64,000 nt of DNA from Drosophila miranda (Eukaryota > Arthropoda > Insecta > Diptera > Drosophilidae): contig NC_046675.1 of the NCBI RefSeq assembly GCF_003369915.1, forward strand, positions 17,236,001 to 17,300,000. Direction: 5' to 3'. Positions 25,964 through 36,813 of the stretch are shown here, one piece after another; positions within the stretch are counted from its first letter, which is position 1; the number at the start of each line of letters is the position of its first letter. Under the pieces are notes generated by a model. The model saw nothing but the letters and a program-made list of their open reading frames with translations, did not search any database and was not told the DNA's origin. Made by a program: the position numbers and the translations under genes.

Positions 25964-26986
25964 ATGAACATATGCAAAAATTTCAAGTTCCTACGTCTGA
26001 CTCGATGTTGCATGCGTAACTTTGCCGACATCCAGCCTGGGCAGAAGCCAACTTACACACTGGAAAAATTGGCCCACCGTGAGCTGATTCGCGTCCATGG
26101 GCCCGAGGTGCTCCCGTTTTTGCAAGGCCTGGTCACCAACGATGTGTCCCACCTACAGCGACCGGATGGCCCGTCGTCCATATACGCCCTGTTCCTGAAC
26201 AAAGGGGGTCGTGTTCTATACGACACGATCGTATATCGTACAGAAAACCCGGATACGTATCTTCTGGAGTGCGACCGAGAAGCTTCAGAAGAGTTCCGAC
26301 GCCATTTGCGCACCTTTCGCGTCCGCAGGAAGATCGACGTGGATTCGATAGATGATGAGTACGCGCCCTGGGTCCTCTTCAATACCCAGAAATGGGGCGA
26401 GCAAGTGGGCGAAAAGTTGCAACGTAACAAAGAACGGGAATTGTTTATCTCATCCGATCCCAGACTTCCAACGCTGGGCACTCGCATTTTAGCTCGCACA
26501 GACTTCAATGGCTTATTGCGCGCTAAGGAGATGATTGTGACGCCCCCATCATCAGAGAGAAACTATCAACTGCTGCGCTACAAGCAGGGTGTGGGCGAGG
26601 GCAGTGAGGAGCTGCCGCCTGGCAAGTGTTTTCCTCTGGAGGCAAACGCAGACTTTCTCAACGGCGTCAGTTTCAACAAGGGATGCTATGTGGGCCAGGA
26701 GCTCACCGCCCGCATTCATCACTCGGGTGTGATACGTAAACGCTATATGCCCATACGTCTGACGGCTCCATTGGGGGCCAATCAGACGGTCCAGTCTAAA
26801 GCTGGGGCCAATCTTGGCCGCGTCTTTGGACATGCACATAACCACGGCGTCGCCCTGCTGCGCATTGAGCAGGTGCTCAACGGTCACCAGGAGCTGGTGG
26901 TCGATGGCGAGCGCTGCTTTGCCGAACGTCCCGATTGGTGGCCCAGTGACTTGCCAAGCAAGCGTCGCCAGGCCTTCACAGATTGA
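25964..26986 (+). CDS. IBA57/CAF17 mitochondrial iron-sulfur assembly factor
   Basis: A single exon of 340 aa (human IBA57 is 356). The N-terminus [20 protein letters not shown] is basic and lacks acids, as expected for a mitochondrial presequence. The body is a GcvT-like folate-binding fold with [13 protein letters not shown] and the diagnostic C-terminal signature [13 protein letters not shown] at about residues 239-251, with its conserved Cys. IBA57 works with ISCA1/ISCA2 to build [4Fe-4S] clusters for aconitase, lipoyl synthase and respiratory complexes. No AATAAA is seen between this gene and CDPF1 148 bp downstream. Confidence 0.9.
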   Translation: MNICKNFKFLRLTRCCMRNFADIQPGQKPTYTLEKLAHRELIRVHGPEVLPFLQGLVTNDVSHLQRPDGPSSIYALFLNKGGRVLYDTIVYRTENPDTYLLECDREASEEFRRHLRTFRVRRKIDVDSIDDEYAPWVLFNTQKWGEQVGEKLQRNKERELFISSDPRLPTLGTRILARTDFNGLLRAKEMIVTPPSSERNYQLLRYKQGVGEGSEELPPGKCFPLEANADFLNGVSFNKGCYVGQELTARIHHSGVIRKRYMPIRLTAPLGANQTVQSKAGANLGRVFGHAHNHGVALLRIEQVLNGHQELVVDGERCFAERPDWWPSDLPSKRRQAFTD

Positions 26987-27134
26987 CCAATACACGCTGA
27001 ATGCGTTTAATTGTTTTTAGACTTAAGTGTTGCACAAGTAGTTATTTATTCTAGTAAAGATCATGCTCCTTCCTCACTGTCAAAGCTTCCCAGTTTCTTT
27101 GTCTTCGTTCGTTCTCTTGCAGGGTCATAATATA

Positions 27135-27650
27135 ATGGAGGCCGACCAGCCCAGCTCCAGCAGCATCAGCCTCAGCATAGACAATGATCTAGCCGATGAG
27201 GATCTCGTATTGAATGATGAGTCTGCTGAAATAGCCCGACTGCAGCTGCCCGAAGAGGATCAGCAGCCACAAGATAAGCTCGAACCGCTGGAGGAGGACG
27301 AGCGCATTGCCAAGATCGACTTCCGCTGCTCTGCCTGCGACATGCACGAGCTCGTACACTACTTTGGACGCCAGCCGCCCTTTGCGCTTGGCATTAAATA
27401 CCTCGAGGACACCTACGTAATGCGCGATCCCTTCCAGCCGCCACCGCCTCGCTGGCAGTCCAAGCCCGAGTACTACATTGCGATGGGCTCCAAGTGCAGC
27501 AGCTGCTCGAAGGTGGTGTGCAAAGATGCTGCCTGTAGCTTCTACTACACAAGGACCGTTTGTCTGCCCTGTGGCAAGGCCGAGCTCAAGGATTGGCCCG
27601 TGGAGGCACAGGCCCGTTTACGGAAACAGCTGGAGGACAATGATAAGTAG
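27135..27650 (+). CDS. CDPF1, cysteine-rich DPF-motif protein
   Basis: 171 aa. After an acidic N-terminal third comes the CDPF1 domain: FRCSACDMHELVHYFGRQPP, VMRDPF (the DPF motif), GSKCSSCSKVVCKDAACSFYY and VCLPCGKAEL. The CxxC pairs should bind zinc. The molecular role of the family is not known to me. The frame is open back to an ATG at 27063, but a pyrimidine-rich stretch ending in CTTGCAG (27116-27122) looks like a splice acceptor. I therefore take the ATG at 27135 (TAATATGGAGGCC) as the start, with a 5' UTR exon somewhere upstream. AATAAA lies at 27793-27798. Convergent with the next gene. Confidence 0.85.
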   Translation: MEADQPSSSSISLSIDNDLADEDLVLNDESAEIARLQLPEEDQQPQDKLEPLEEDERIAKIDFRCSACDMHELVHYFGRQPPFALGIKYLEDTYVMRDPFQPPPPRWQSKPEYYIAMGSKCSSCSKVVCKDAACSFYYTRTVCLPCGKAELKDWPVEAQARLRKQLEDNDK

Positions 27651-27857
27651 CCGCAGGTCTCAGGACACTATTGGGAATTGGAAATTTGCATTTATTTATC
27701 CGATCTGTGGCCTAAAAGTTAACATTTGTGAAGCGTGGGGTAGGTTAATAGCGTCTAATGTTTGTGCTACAAACTTGAATGGGTGATTAAAAAATAAACA
27801 AACAGTGGAATAGCCTAGGAGTTAGCCTAAGCAACTGCATCATTTTATGGGATCCGT

Positions 27858-29150
27858 TCACTTGTTGGCCAGGATCTCGAATTTCATGCCATGCTCGTGC
27901 TTCTCCAGTTCGCTAATGAGACTAGTCTTTGAGAAAGCGGCAGCCGGGGCCAAGACACCGCCGTTATTGGGCATCTTGTCGCTTTCCCGCAGGATGGTTA
28001 AAGCGGTCGAAAGCAGCGCCACACATGTCGCTCCATAGCCCGGATTCATGCCAGAGACGCGCACCATCAATGTCTTAGTGGGCGGTACGGTATACTGGTC
28101 CGTGCTCTCGGCCAGACGATCAGCCTGGGGCCAGCCAATTGCCTTGAAGGTCATCTTGAAGTAGGTGCGCTCCATGGACTCCTCGCTGGGACCGTCGCGA
28201 GATGCCAGGCCTCCCGAGAAGATGCCCGGATACTTGAGCAGCAAAGTGCGACCAATTTGGAATTTCGACATCAATCCAAAAATGCTGGCAAACAGAACAA
28301 CTGCGGCGGCAGCTATCCAAGAGGGAAATCCCACATAAGCGTGCATCTGTACGGGTCGCTTCTTGTCTTGGTCGTAGAGGAAACGCTGCGAGCGCATCAC
28401 CACCGACCGATCGGAGCCGGGGAAAGGCAGACAGACCTTATCAACTTCTGTGGAGCGGAAGATCAACGGACGATGCTTCAGCAGCGGATAGAACTTGGGC
28501 AAGCGCTGGGGAAACAGCTGCTGCCGTATGCCACGCAGCTCGTCCGAATGTGCCAGCCCATAGACGGCACTCTCCCAGGTTCCATAGTTGAGACCAGCAC
28601 GGGTGCCGGGACCGGCGCCCTCCTTGACGCCACTTTCCAAAAAAGTTTCCACCGAATTGACCACGCCGTCGAAGTTCTTCTCCACAAAGACGACGCCCAT
28701 GTCAGCTGGTATCGAGTCAAAGCCGCAGGCACTGACCACATACACACCACGTTCCTTGGCGCGCTTATCGTACTTCAGCTGCATCGTTTCCATGTACTGC
28801 GGTTCCCCGCTCACGTCCACGTGATGCGTACCTGCTTCGATGCAGGCGTTGACCACCCTCTCGCCATGGAATCGATAAGGGCCCGCCGTGTTAACGACAA
28901 TGCGACACCGCTTGGCCATTTCCAGCAGAGAGGTCTCGTCGGTGATATCTGCTATGAAGATGGGCGTCTGCGACAGATCTTTCTTGCTCTTGGCCCCCAT
29001 TTGTTTCAGCACAGACTCCAGCTTCTCCCGGTTCCGTCCGGCGATGCCCCATCGCAGGCCGTTGAGCATGGTGACGGCTTCGAAAACCGTATACTTCCCG
29101 GTGAAGCCGCTGGCGCCGAAAATTATGACATCCAATCGATCCGTTGCCAT
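27858..29150 (-). CDS. Saccharopine dehydrogenase-like oxidoreductase (SCCPDH)
   Basis: A single exon of 430 aa (human SCCPDH is 429). The N-terminus has a Rossmann nucleotide-binding motif, IIFGASGFTGKY (G-x-S-G-x-T-G), at residues ~9-20, then GIAGRNREKL. GPYRFHGERVVNAC and HHVDVSGEPQYMETM are typical of the family. A hydrophobic segment at ~280-297 (WIAAAAVVLFASIFGLM) could insert in a membrane; family members are found on lipid droplets and mitochondria. The substrate is not established, and it should not be taken as a lysine-pathway enzyme. The start ATG has good context (GTGAAATGGC). Confidence 0.9.
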   Translation of the reverse strand: MATDRLDVIIFGASGFTGKYTVFEAVTMLNGLRWGIAGRNREKLESVLKQMGAKSKKDLSQTPIFIADITDETSLLEMAKRCRIVVNTAGPYRFHGERVVNACIEAGTHHVDVSGEPQYMETMQLKYDKRAKERGVYVVSACGFDSIPADMGVVFVEKNFDGVVNSVETFLESGVKEGAGPGTRAGLNYGTWESAVYGLAHSDELRGIRQQLFPQRLPKFYPLLKHRPLIFRSTEVDKVCLPFPGSDRSVVMRSQRFLYDQDKKRPVQMHAYVGFPSWIAAAAVVLFASIFGLMSKFQIGRTLLLKYPGIFSGGLASRDGPSEESMERTYFKMTFKAIGWPQADRLAESTDQYTVPPTKTLMVRVSGMNPGYGATCVALLSTALTILRESDKMPNNGGVLAPAAAFSKTSLISELEKHEHGMKFEILANK

Positions 29151-29980
29151 TTCACTATCTTTGACGTTTAGAAAATATGATTTCTATTAGTTGGAACAAA
29201 TCGTTATCTGATTGTCGTTGAAGCCTGCTGCTTCTGCTGTCTGCGATTAAAAATATTCGGCATTATATTATGTACTATATAGATTTTGCCGCGCTAACCT
29301 TTACCACTGACTATTTATTCAGTCACTCTGATGATGTATTTATAGTATATCTGGAGTGTACATATCCATCGGTCAAGGGTCGGACGATAGTGATTAAAAG
29401 CAGCAAATCGAAGTCCAAGTGTTTTCCAATCGCCAGTCGTTCATGAGCGAAAACGAACCAGTAAAGTGCATTGAATGGTCTCAATGTGTGGGCGGCTATA
29501 CATACACACATGTATTGCCGTCACAAACCTGTTTTCCCCTATTGATTTAGCTTAATGCGCAGTACAATTTTATAAGTAGCATATACAAATTTACAGAAGT
29601 AAGTCCAATAAGAGATAATTTGAGACTTTCAAGCCACAAGCAATAAAAATTCCATAGCTTTCCGTTTGTTCAATTATTTTAAATTTTTTAATTATCGCAT
29701 GCACTAATTTTGGGAACTAGTTCACAACACGTCATCCCTTTTGGTCACACTAAGCTACTTCAAAGCTGCCAACTCGTACTGAACTTTTGGCGCCCAACAG
29801 TTGCTATTTTTTAAACTCTAAAAATCAAAGATATTCGATTGCTCATGAATAGCCAATTGAGTTGACTAAGGTGACCATTTACGACCGCGTCCTCATGAGC
29901 CAGCCTGTCCAGCAATGTTTTGCATGTGTTAGTATACACACACAATGTGTTCTCACAAAAATATTTGATTGTATGCTTTG
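29151..29980. other. Intergenic region upstream of SCCPDH-like gene
   Basis: No ORF of note. TGGTCACACTA at 29742-29752 is a full match to fly core-promoter Motif 1 (YGGTCACACTR). It lies on the plus strand, pointing away from the SCCPDH-like gene, so its target is unclear. Confidence 0.4.
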
Positions 29981-29982
29981 TT

Positions 29983-30645
29983 ATACCCGATACTCAAAAT
30001 GAGATTTGTCACAAATCATTTGTGGTAAAAGTTGATGTGTGTAACGTCCAGAAGGAATCGTTTTCGACCCCATAAAGTATATATATTCTTGATCAGCATC
30101 AATAACCGAGTCGATTGAGCCCTGTCTGTCTGTCCGTCCGTCTGTCCGTCTCTATCAGTGCCTAGTGCTCAGAGACTATAAGAGCTAGAGCAACGACATT
30201 TTATATCCGGACTTCTGTAATATGTCACTTTTACAAGTATATTTCAAAACTTTGCCCCGCCACTTCCGCCCCCACAAAGGGCGAAAATCTGTGGCATCCA
30301 CAATTTCAAAGATACGAGAAAACAAAAACGCAGAATCGTAGAGAATAATCATATCTTCTAGACTGCAGAATCTGAATTGCATCGTATCATTATCATTATC
30401 ATTATAGCCAGAATCAAGAAAACAATTTCTAACACACACGTATCATAGCCGGCTTTGCTTAGCACAAAACATTAGCGCCTAGATCTCAGAGACTATAAAA
30501 GCTAGAGCAACCAAATTTTTCAATTTCAATTTTTTCAATTTTCAATTGAATTTTCCAATTCAATCTTTTTGCCACACCCCCTTCCGCCCACGCAAAGGAC
30601 GAAAATCTGGGGCTTCCACAAATCTCAGAGACTATTAGAACTGAC
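29983..30645 (+). mobile_element. INE-1/DINE-1 element, copy 2 (3'-truncated)
   Basis: Starts TTATACCCGATACTC and follows copy 1 closely to about 30520. There a TTTTCAATT-rich insertion interrupts it, and homology ends at ~30645 without the 3' inverted segment or hairpin. Non-coding. Confidence 0.75.
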
Positions 30646-31085
30646 TGTAGAGCTCTCACTGTTACAAATCTATTTGTAATTTTTCACTGCAGAACTCCCT
30701 GTTCACTGTAGAGCGCTCACTGCTACAAGTGTGATGATATAGAATTGAGAAAATGTTTGTCTTCCAAGGCTCAGTAGGTATCAGGATCGCCATAAATATA
30801 TACAAGATACTAATAATGTACTTGAATATGTCTAAAGAATATCAATTTGAGAAAAGGTCTTTATAAATCACGTTTGATCTTCATATAAAATTAACGAAAT
30901 AGGGTGCACAGAGGCCTATACACGCATCATGTCATCAAATACCAGCAACATTGCGACTGTTTTTTTTTGTTGAACTATTTTGTTTAAACCCTGTTTTAGT
31001 CAAAATACAATAAAAGCAAGGACTAAAAACTAACCAATTGTGTAGAAAATGTATTCATCAATGGGCTAAAATTATGTGGGCACGG
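30646..31085. other. AT-rich spacer
   Basis: Contains a degenerate repeated phrase, CACTG(T/C)AGA(A/G)C(T/G)C, at 30640-30720. Otherwise nothing recognisable. Confidence 0.35.
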
Positions 31086-32657
31086 CTAAATGTTCTATAT
31101 AGCTGAGAATATTCCACGGAATATCAAAATCGAGGAATATGGAAAATATAACTTCAATTCGTCAGTATATTCACGGTATATTTTTTAGATGAGACGGTAT
31201 GTTTCGGTATATTACTGAGGGGTTTGATTTCAAGGTACATTGGGAAAGTGGGGTGGATTTCACCTAGCATGCGTTACTTTTTCTGGGCCGTGATGCCTGT
31301 TGCCATACCCTCTTTTTCATCCCATTTTCTAGATGTACTACAGCAGCGTACGCCTTGAAAATTTTTTGTGTTGGCGTCGGCGTCGTTTGATTTTGAACGG
31401 CTAAATGTTCTATATAGCTGAGAATATTCCACGGAATATCAAAATCGAGGAATATGGAAAATATAACTTCAATTCGTCAGTATATTCACGGTATATTTTT
31501 TAGATGAGACGGTATGTTTCGGTATATTTCTGAGGGGTTTGATTTCAAGGTATATTGGGAAAGTGGGGTGGATTTCACCTAGCATGCGTTGCTTTTTCTG
31601 GGCCGTGATGCCTGTTGCCATACCCTCTTTTTCATCCCATTTTCTAGATGTACTACAGCAGCGCGTACGCTTTGAAAATTTTTTGTGTTGGCGTCGGCGT
31701 CGTTTGATTTTGAACGGCTTAATGTTCTATATAGCTGAGAATATTCCACGGAATATCAAAATCGAGGAATATGGAAAATATAACTTCAATTCGTCAGTAT
31801 ATTCACGGTATATTTTTTAGATGAGACGGTATGTTTCGGTATATTTCTGAGGGGTTTGATTTCAAGGTATATTGGGAAAGTGGGGTGGATTTCACCTAGC
31901 ATGCGTTGCTTTTTCTGGGCCGTGATGCCTGTTTTGCCATACCCTCTTTTTCATCCCATTTTCTAGATGTACTACAGCAGCGCGTACGCTTTGAAAATTT
32001 TTTGTGTTGGCGTCGGCGTCGTTTGATTTTGAACGGCTAAATGTTCTATATAGCTGAGAATATTCCACGGAATATCAAAATCGAGGAATATGGAAAATAT
32101 AACTTCAATTCGTCAGTATATTCACGGTATATTTTTTAGATGAGACGGTATGTTTCGGTATATTTCTGAGGGGTTTGATTTCAAGGTATATTGGGAAAGT
32201 GGGGTGGATTTCACCTAGCATGCGTTGCTTTTTCTGGGCCGTGATGCCTGTTGCCATACCCTCTTTTTCATCCCATTTTCTAGATGTACTACAGCAGCGC
32301 GTACGCTTTGAAAATTTTTTGTGTTGGCGTCGGCGTCGTTTGATTTTGAACGGCTAAATGTTCTATATAGCTGAGAATATTCCACGGAATATCAAAATCG
32401 AGGAATATGGAAAATATAACTTCAATTCGTCAGTATATTCACGGTATATTTTTTAGATGAGACGGTATGTTTCGGTATATTTCTGAGGGGTTTGATTTCA
32501 AGGTATATTGGGAAAGTGGGGTGGATTTCACCTAGCATGCGTTGCTTTTTCTGGGCCGTGATGCCTGTTGCCATACCCTCTTTTTCATCCCATTTTCTAG
32601 ATGTACTACAGCAGCGCGTACGCTTTGAAAATTTTTTGTGTTGGCGTCGGCGTCGTT
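31086..32657. repeat. Tandem array, five copies of a ~317-bp unit
   Basis: The phrase CTAAATGTTCTATATAGC (CTTAATG in the third copy) recurs at 31086, 31401, 31718, 32037 and 32354, that is, at spacings of 315-319 bp. Copies are almost identical, differing by single bases and short indels (for example GTTTTGCC for GTTGCC in copy 3). Each unit holds GAATATTCCACGGAATATC, two GGTAT(A/G)TTT phrases, a CCATACCCTCTTTTTCATCC stretch and ends GTCGGCGTCGTTTGA. The last copy breaks off at about 32657. A ~60-codon frame in some copies is destroyed in others, so the array is not coding. Confidence 0.9.
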
Positions 32658-33793
32658 TTGAAGAATTTTATTTTGCCCGTGAAATAAGTATATATTAACA
32701 AGTCTAGTTAACTTCGGCCGTCATTGAACAAAACAAAAGGTTAGTTGTGCCATTAGTGATACTAAAAATTTGGGAAGAGGAGACCTTTGCGAGTGGTGTC
32801 CGTGCAGACAGTTTTCTTTGTTGCGGTAGGATATGAAGCTTGGTGTAGATAATTTGTTTGCGCGTATAAACCAGGTACCGGGCGGCGGCTACCGAGGGGA
32901 AAACGCGGAGCAAACTGTCGCACGAGAGGTTTAGTGTTTCTATCGCCCGCACCCATAGATATGCAGGTTTCCTCAAATGCATTATTGTTAATTGCGGGTG
33001 CTGCTGCAACAGCAGCCGACGCGCCGCCATTTTAAAAAACGTACCCCGTATCTGAGCCTCGGAGATTGCCTGCCTGCTGGTACAGTGGTGGCAAAGCATT
33101 AATGGTCGCATGTTGCATGTTGGTCGTGTCGCCTGAGCACAGAATAAACCAATGGTGTTGTTTATATTATTGATTTCTTTCAATACATTTAAAAATAGTA
33201 AATGCTATTCTGCTCCATCCAAATTATCAATTATCTACAGTGCAGTGACGACTATTTCGGCGCGCACTGTGAGCCGCCTTTTCTCATACACTCACACAAA
33301 TAAAAAAACAGTTGAGGGGACTTTTTTGTTCTGATTTGTACAGGGAGAGGAAGGGCTGGTCTGTCTTATGTTTATGTTGTTTCTGCTGATCCGATCAGAG
33401 CTCGTTGAAATTAATTAACAACTCGCGTTGAAGCAAAGTTTCCACTACACTCACGCATACTCGTACATACATGTGTACATGCACTTATGCTCTTGTTGTT
33501 TCTGAGTTTAATCAACTCTTTATCGCACTTGAACATACATATGTACATATACAGGGACTGCGAAAAGTTTATGCAAGCATCTAAATATCCAGCGGGCACT
33601 AGAAGGATCATGTGACTTGCTCTATTTGGTGTAGATATACTCTTGCCCGCCACTGTACTCGCGAACACACAAAACGAATATCAAAACAAAAAGAATTATT
33701 TGAAAGGGAGTAAGAGGGCGAGGGCTTGGCGCATAACTGCGCTTCATTGCCCACAGCGCATACATACATGCATTTGTATGCAGATATGCACGT

Positions 33794-33827
<34 letters not shown>

Positions 33828-34560
33828 CTGATATCTGCCGAGTCTATGTAGTTGTGAATTTTTCTCGCCGGCAGCATCTTGCGCTATTCGCAATTTTTTT
33901 GTGTGCCGTTTATATCTTTCGCATTGGATTGGCGCTTTCTAAAAAGAAAACCCGAATGTGGCGGCTGCTCAATGCAATTTCTAGTGCACCCTACCTTTCA
34001 TTTTTCCCCATCCCGTCCTACTGCTCCACCCCCTCCAAGTGTCATCCACCTTGAATGCAACTAGTTTCAATACCCTTCACGTATGGTTTATGCGACTTGA
34101 TCCTGCTCTTAAATATAGATATTATTGAAAGTATACTAGTTTCGGTTGAGGCGGCTGCGAGGTTCTTTCAGGGTATCCAAGCTTCGGTTGTGTGTATTTC
34201 CTGATTAGCAGCTCGATCTAGTATGACAGGCAATGGGGGGGTGTCAGGGAAGGAAATCGCGCATTTATTCTTCGTCTTCTTCGATATTTTACTTATTCTT
34301 CATTCCTTATGCGACCCAAAGCGTTTTTTTTTTATTTCATCTTCTCTCTGGTTGGCAGAGGGAACAGAACAGAGGGGGAAACAAACACCGGTTTGTTCTG
34401 TTGATACTGTTGCGTGTTGGCCAGTGTTTGTTTTGGTTATGTCGCATTTTGTTTCGAATGCATTTAATGGAACGGAAGCCAATGAAGAGTATGTTTGGAG
34501 TATGAGGGGAATCACTCAGGCAGAACCATAAAGCGATTTATAATCAGCGCTGAGGAAAAA
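32658..34560. other. Gene-free region upstream of kuk
   Basis: About 1.9 kb. An open minus-strand frame at 32704-33183 has no recognisable content (see rejected items). A CA/AC microsatellite lies at ~33797-33827. The rest could hold 5' exons or enhancers of kuk, but I cannot define them. Confidence 0.45.
33797..33827. repeat. CA dinucleotide microsatellite
   Basis: About 15 uninterrupted CA units. Confidence 0.9.
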
Positions 34561-34589
34561 CAGGGAAAAATATTCGGACTCTGCAAATG

Positions 34590-34800
34590 TTACATATGCA
34601 GGTATGTATTTGCCTGAATTGGTATCCCTTTGAGGCTGGCATATGTCGCTGGATGAGGGGCAATTCCGAGTAATAATATCCTAATCTATACCCATCATAA
34701 ACGACAGCTGTCCCCGTAGGTAGTCTGATAGCTTACCGATTACCTGCGTTCCCTACTTAAAGACTGGTCAGGCTCTGTCCACAAGTAAGTTAAGCTCTAG
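34590..34800. promoter_or_regulatory. Candidate kuk promoter with TAGteam (Zelda) heptamers
   Basis: Three heptamers of the TAGteam class lie within 150 bp: CAGGTAT at 34599-34605, TAGGTAG at 34717-34723 and CAGGTAA (reverse strand) at 34740-34746. A GTAAGT donor at 34785, with an acceptor CTTGCAG ending at 35126, would make a 5' UTR intron ending just before the kuk start. The transcription start itself was not identified. Confidence 0.4.
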
Positions 34801-35166
34801 ACGTGAAACAGTCAAGACGGAACGCGAACAAGGAAAACGCTAAGCGTATCCCAGATTAGAACCAAATACAATAGCGCTAAGAAAAGTGGAAACACTTGGA
34901 CCAACTGTGATAAAAACCGCAACTGTGGTACGTGGGGTGGGGTGGTTTCCGAGCCGGTTTTCCGAGCTGCGCGAGGAATGCGATACGACCGACGTAAACA
35001 TTACTCGACTCGGCTGTCAATTGAAACTTGTTTAGTTTTCTTTTCGATTTCGCTGCACTTGAAGTGTGAGAACACCTACTGTGAAACCTACTAATGGACT
35101 CTCCCCTTATGCTTTTTCCCTTGCAGAGATCGTGCAACACGGCCAAAGAATCCGATGCTAAGCAAA

Positions 35167-36813
35167 ATGGCTCAACCAAACAATGCTAGTGGCGGCGGTG
35201 GAACAGGAGGAGTGGCCGGTAGTGGCTCGGGACGTCGCTTGCCGCTCTCACTAAGCGCTGGCACTGCTGTCAGCCGGTCCCAGCAGGGTTCAAGCAGTCC
35301 CCAGCGGAGGACAGAATCATTCGTGTCGCTCAAAAAATGCAGCGGACAGAGATCCGGACCGGCAAGCTCTGCTTCGAGTGGGTCCACCGCCAAGGAGGAC
35401 GAAAAGAAGAGTACCAACGGCGTTAGCAAGTCCACCAATGGAAAGGAAAAGTTGTCGCAGAATGGCAACTCAGCCAAGGAGCAGAAGCCCAAGGAAAAGG
35501 TAGAAAAAGTAGCTGAAAGGAGGGACAACAAGGATACCCAAGAGAGCGTCACCAACGAAAAGGAAGCCAAAAAGGCTCTTGCTAATACTGCCACTATTTC
35601 TGCTGCTCCTGCTGCTGCAGTTGCTAATTCTGCTGCAGCTCCAACGCCAATTGTGAAAGCAAAGACTGTCGAGGTTGACCTAACCATCGATCAGGCTGAG
35701 AATGATGTAGTTTTGGTCCCTGACCAGGTAACAGGCCCAGTAAAAGTGCAAGGGCCCAACACTCCCACAGGCGAGCGAAAATCGTTGCGCAAGGCGGCGG
35801 CCAGCCAGCCAAAAACTCCGACCAGCAAGCCAAGCTCCTCGCCGGTTCCGAAGAAACAGACAGAAACAGCAGCGACTCCTCCAGAGCCAGTTGAGGAGAC
35901 TCCCGCTCCCGCTACACCACAGGAGGATGTTGAAATGGAGCCACTTACTGTGGATGCCTCACCCATACGCAGTGTGACAAGTGCTATTGACCACCTTAAT
36001 GCCCAGCCGGCTGCCACATCGACACCTGGACGCCGACTATTCGGTTTCGGGGGAAGCAGCAAGCCACCGAGCAACGAGGTCAACCTGGTCGCTCAGCCAT
36101 GCAGTCCGGTACGCACTTTCGCACAGATCAGTGGCAGGCGCAGCATACGGAACACAGCCTCTCTGACACCGTCGAAGGTCGGAAGCTATAGATGTACCAC
36201 CAACGATCTGGACACATCGACCAGCACAAATTACAGCATGAATGCTACAGTGGGATCGGATATACCCAACAGTTCATCTTTCTCCTTCTCGTTCTTTGGG
36301 CGCGGACGCAAGCGAGAACGGACACCGCCTCAACTGCTAGGTTCAAAGTCCACCACTGACTTGCCGCAGGATATGGAGACTTCGCCACCGAAGCGCGCCC
36401 GCTTTGATCTCTTCAGCCTGAACTTGGCCTCTCCGTTCTCTTTGCTGCGATCGCGCTTCTCGAAGACCACCATCAGCTCTCCCCAGCGATTGCGTCTGGA
36501 ACAGACCCCAGCCGACGACGAAGAAAATGGGAAAGTCCAGGACGTGCAGTGCATTGCTGTCGAAATGGATCAACAACAGCTCAACATCTCTTCGGGCAGC
36601 GCTGAGGAGCAAGACCCAAAGGAGGTTACTGTGGGCCAGGAGGCAGGCCTTGAGACGCCTAAGAAGGCTGGAAGCCCAGACAAAGAAATCAACACCGAGA
36701 AGGAAATCAACGATCGCAACGCCGAATCTGATGGAGAGAATATTTCTCCGGCTTCAGAGTCTGCCGTGGAGCTATCCGTCGGCGAAAACCGTTCGCGCTG
36801 CTCATTAATGTAA
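35167..36813 (+). CDS. kuk: Kugelkern (charleston), farnesylated nuclear-lamina protein
   Basis: 548 aa in one exon. The C-terminus is CSLM, a CaaX box (Cys545) with Met favouring farnesylation. Basic nuclear-localisation signals occur at ~378 (GRKRERTPP) and ~407 (PPKRARFDL). Residues ~80-145 are strongly charged and could form a coiled coil; the rest is Ser/Pro/Thr-rich and disordered. This layout (charged helix, NLS, CaaX, about 550-570 aa) is that of fly Kugelkern, which is anchored in the inner nuclear membrane and drives nuclear elongation during cellularisation. An upstream in-frame ATG at 35155 has a poor context (TCCGATGC); the one at 35167 is better (GCAAAATGG). The identification comes from architecture and remembered similarity, not alignment. 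Confidence 0.78.
   Translation: MAQPNNASGGGGTGGVAGSGSGRRLPLSLSAGTAVSRSQQGSSSPQRRTESFVSLKKCSGQRSGPASSASSGSTAKEDEKKSTNGVSKSTNGKEKLSQNGNSAKEQKPKEKVEKVAERRDNKDTQESVTNEKEAKKALANTATISAAPAAAVANSAAAPTPIVKAKTVEVDLTIDQAENDVVLVPDQVTGPVKVQGPNTPTGERKSLRKAAASQPKTPTSKPSSSPVPKKQTETAATPPEPVEETPAPATPQEDVEMEPLTVDASPIRSVTSAIDHLNAQPAATSTPGRRLFGFGGSSKPPSNEVNLVAQPCSPVRTFAQISGRRSIRNTASLTPSKVGSYRCTTNDLDTSTSTNYSMNATVGSDIPNSSSFSFSFFGRGRKRERTPPQLLGSKSTTDLPQDMETSPPKRARFDLFSLNLASPFSLLRSRFSKTTISSPQRLRLEQTPADDEENGKVQDVQCIAVEMDQQQLNISSGSAEEQDPKEVTVGQEAGLETPKKAGSPDKEINTEKEINDRNAESDGENISPASESAVELSVGENRSRCSLM

Noticed and set aside
28257-29171. 304-codon plus-strand frame opposite the SCCPDH-like gene
   Set aside because: Antisense shadow: the minus frame has a Rossmann motif and family-length product.
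31086-32657. CRISPR-like array
   Set aside because: Units are whole 317-bp direct repeats without distinct spacers, in a eukaryotic genome.
31539-32698. Repeated ~60-90-codon frames in the tandem array
   Set aside because: The frame is broken by an indel in the third copy and by an earlier change in copy 1, so the repeat is not kept as coding.
32704-33183. Minus-strand open frame of 159 codons
   Set aside because: No recognisable domain, no splice context and unremarkable composition. It may be chance or part of an unannotated transcript; I could not support it as a gene.
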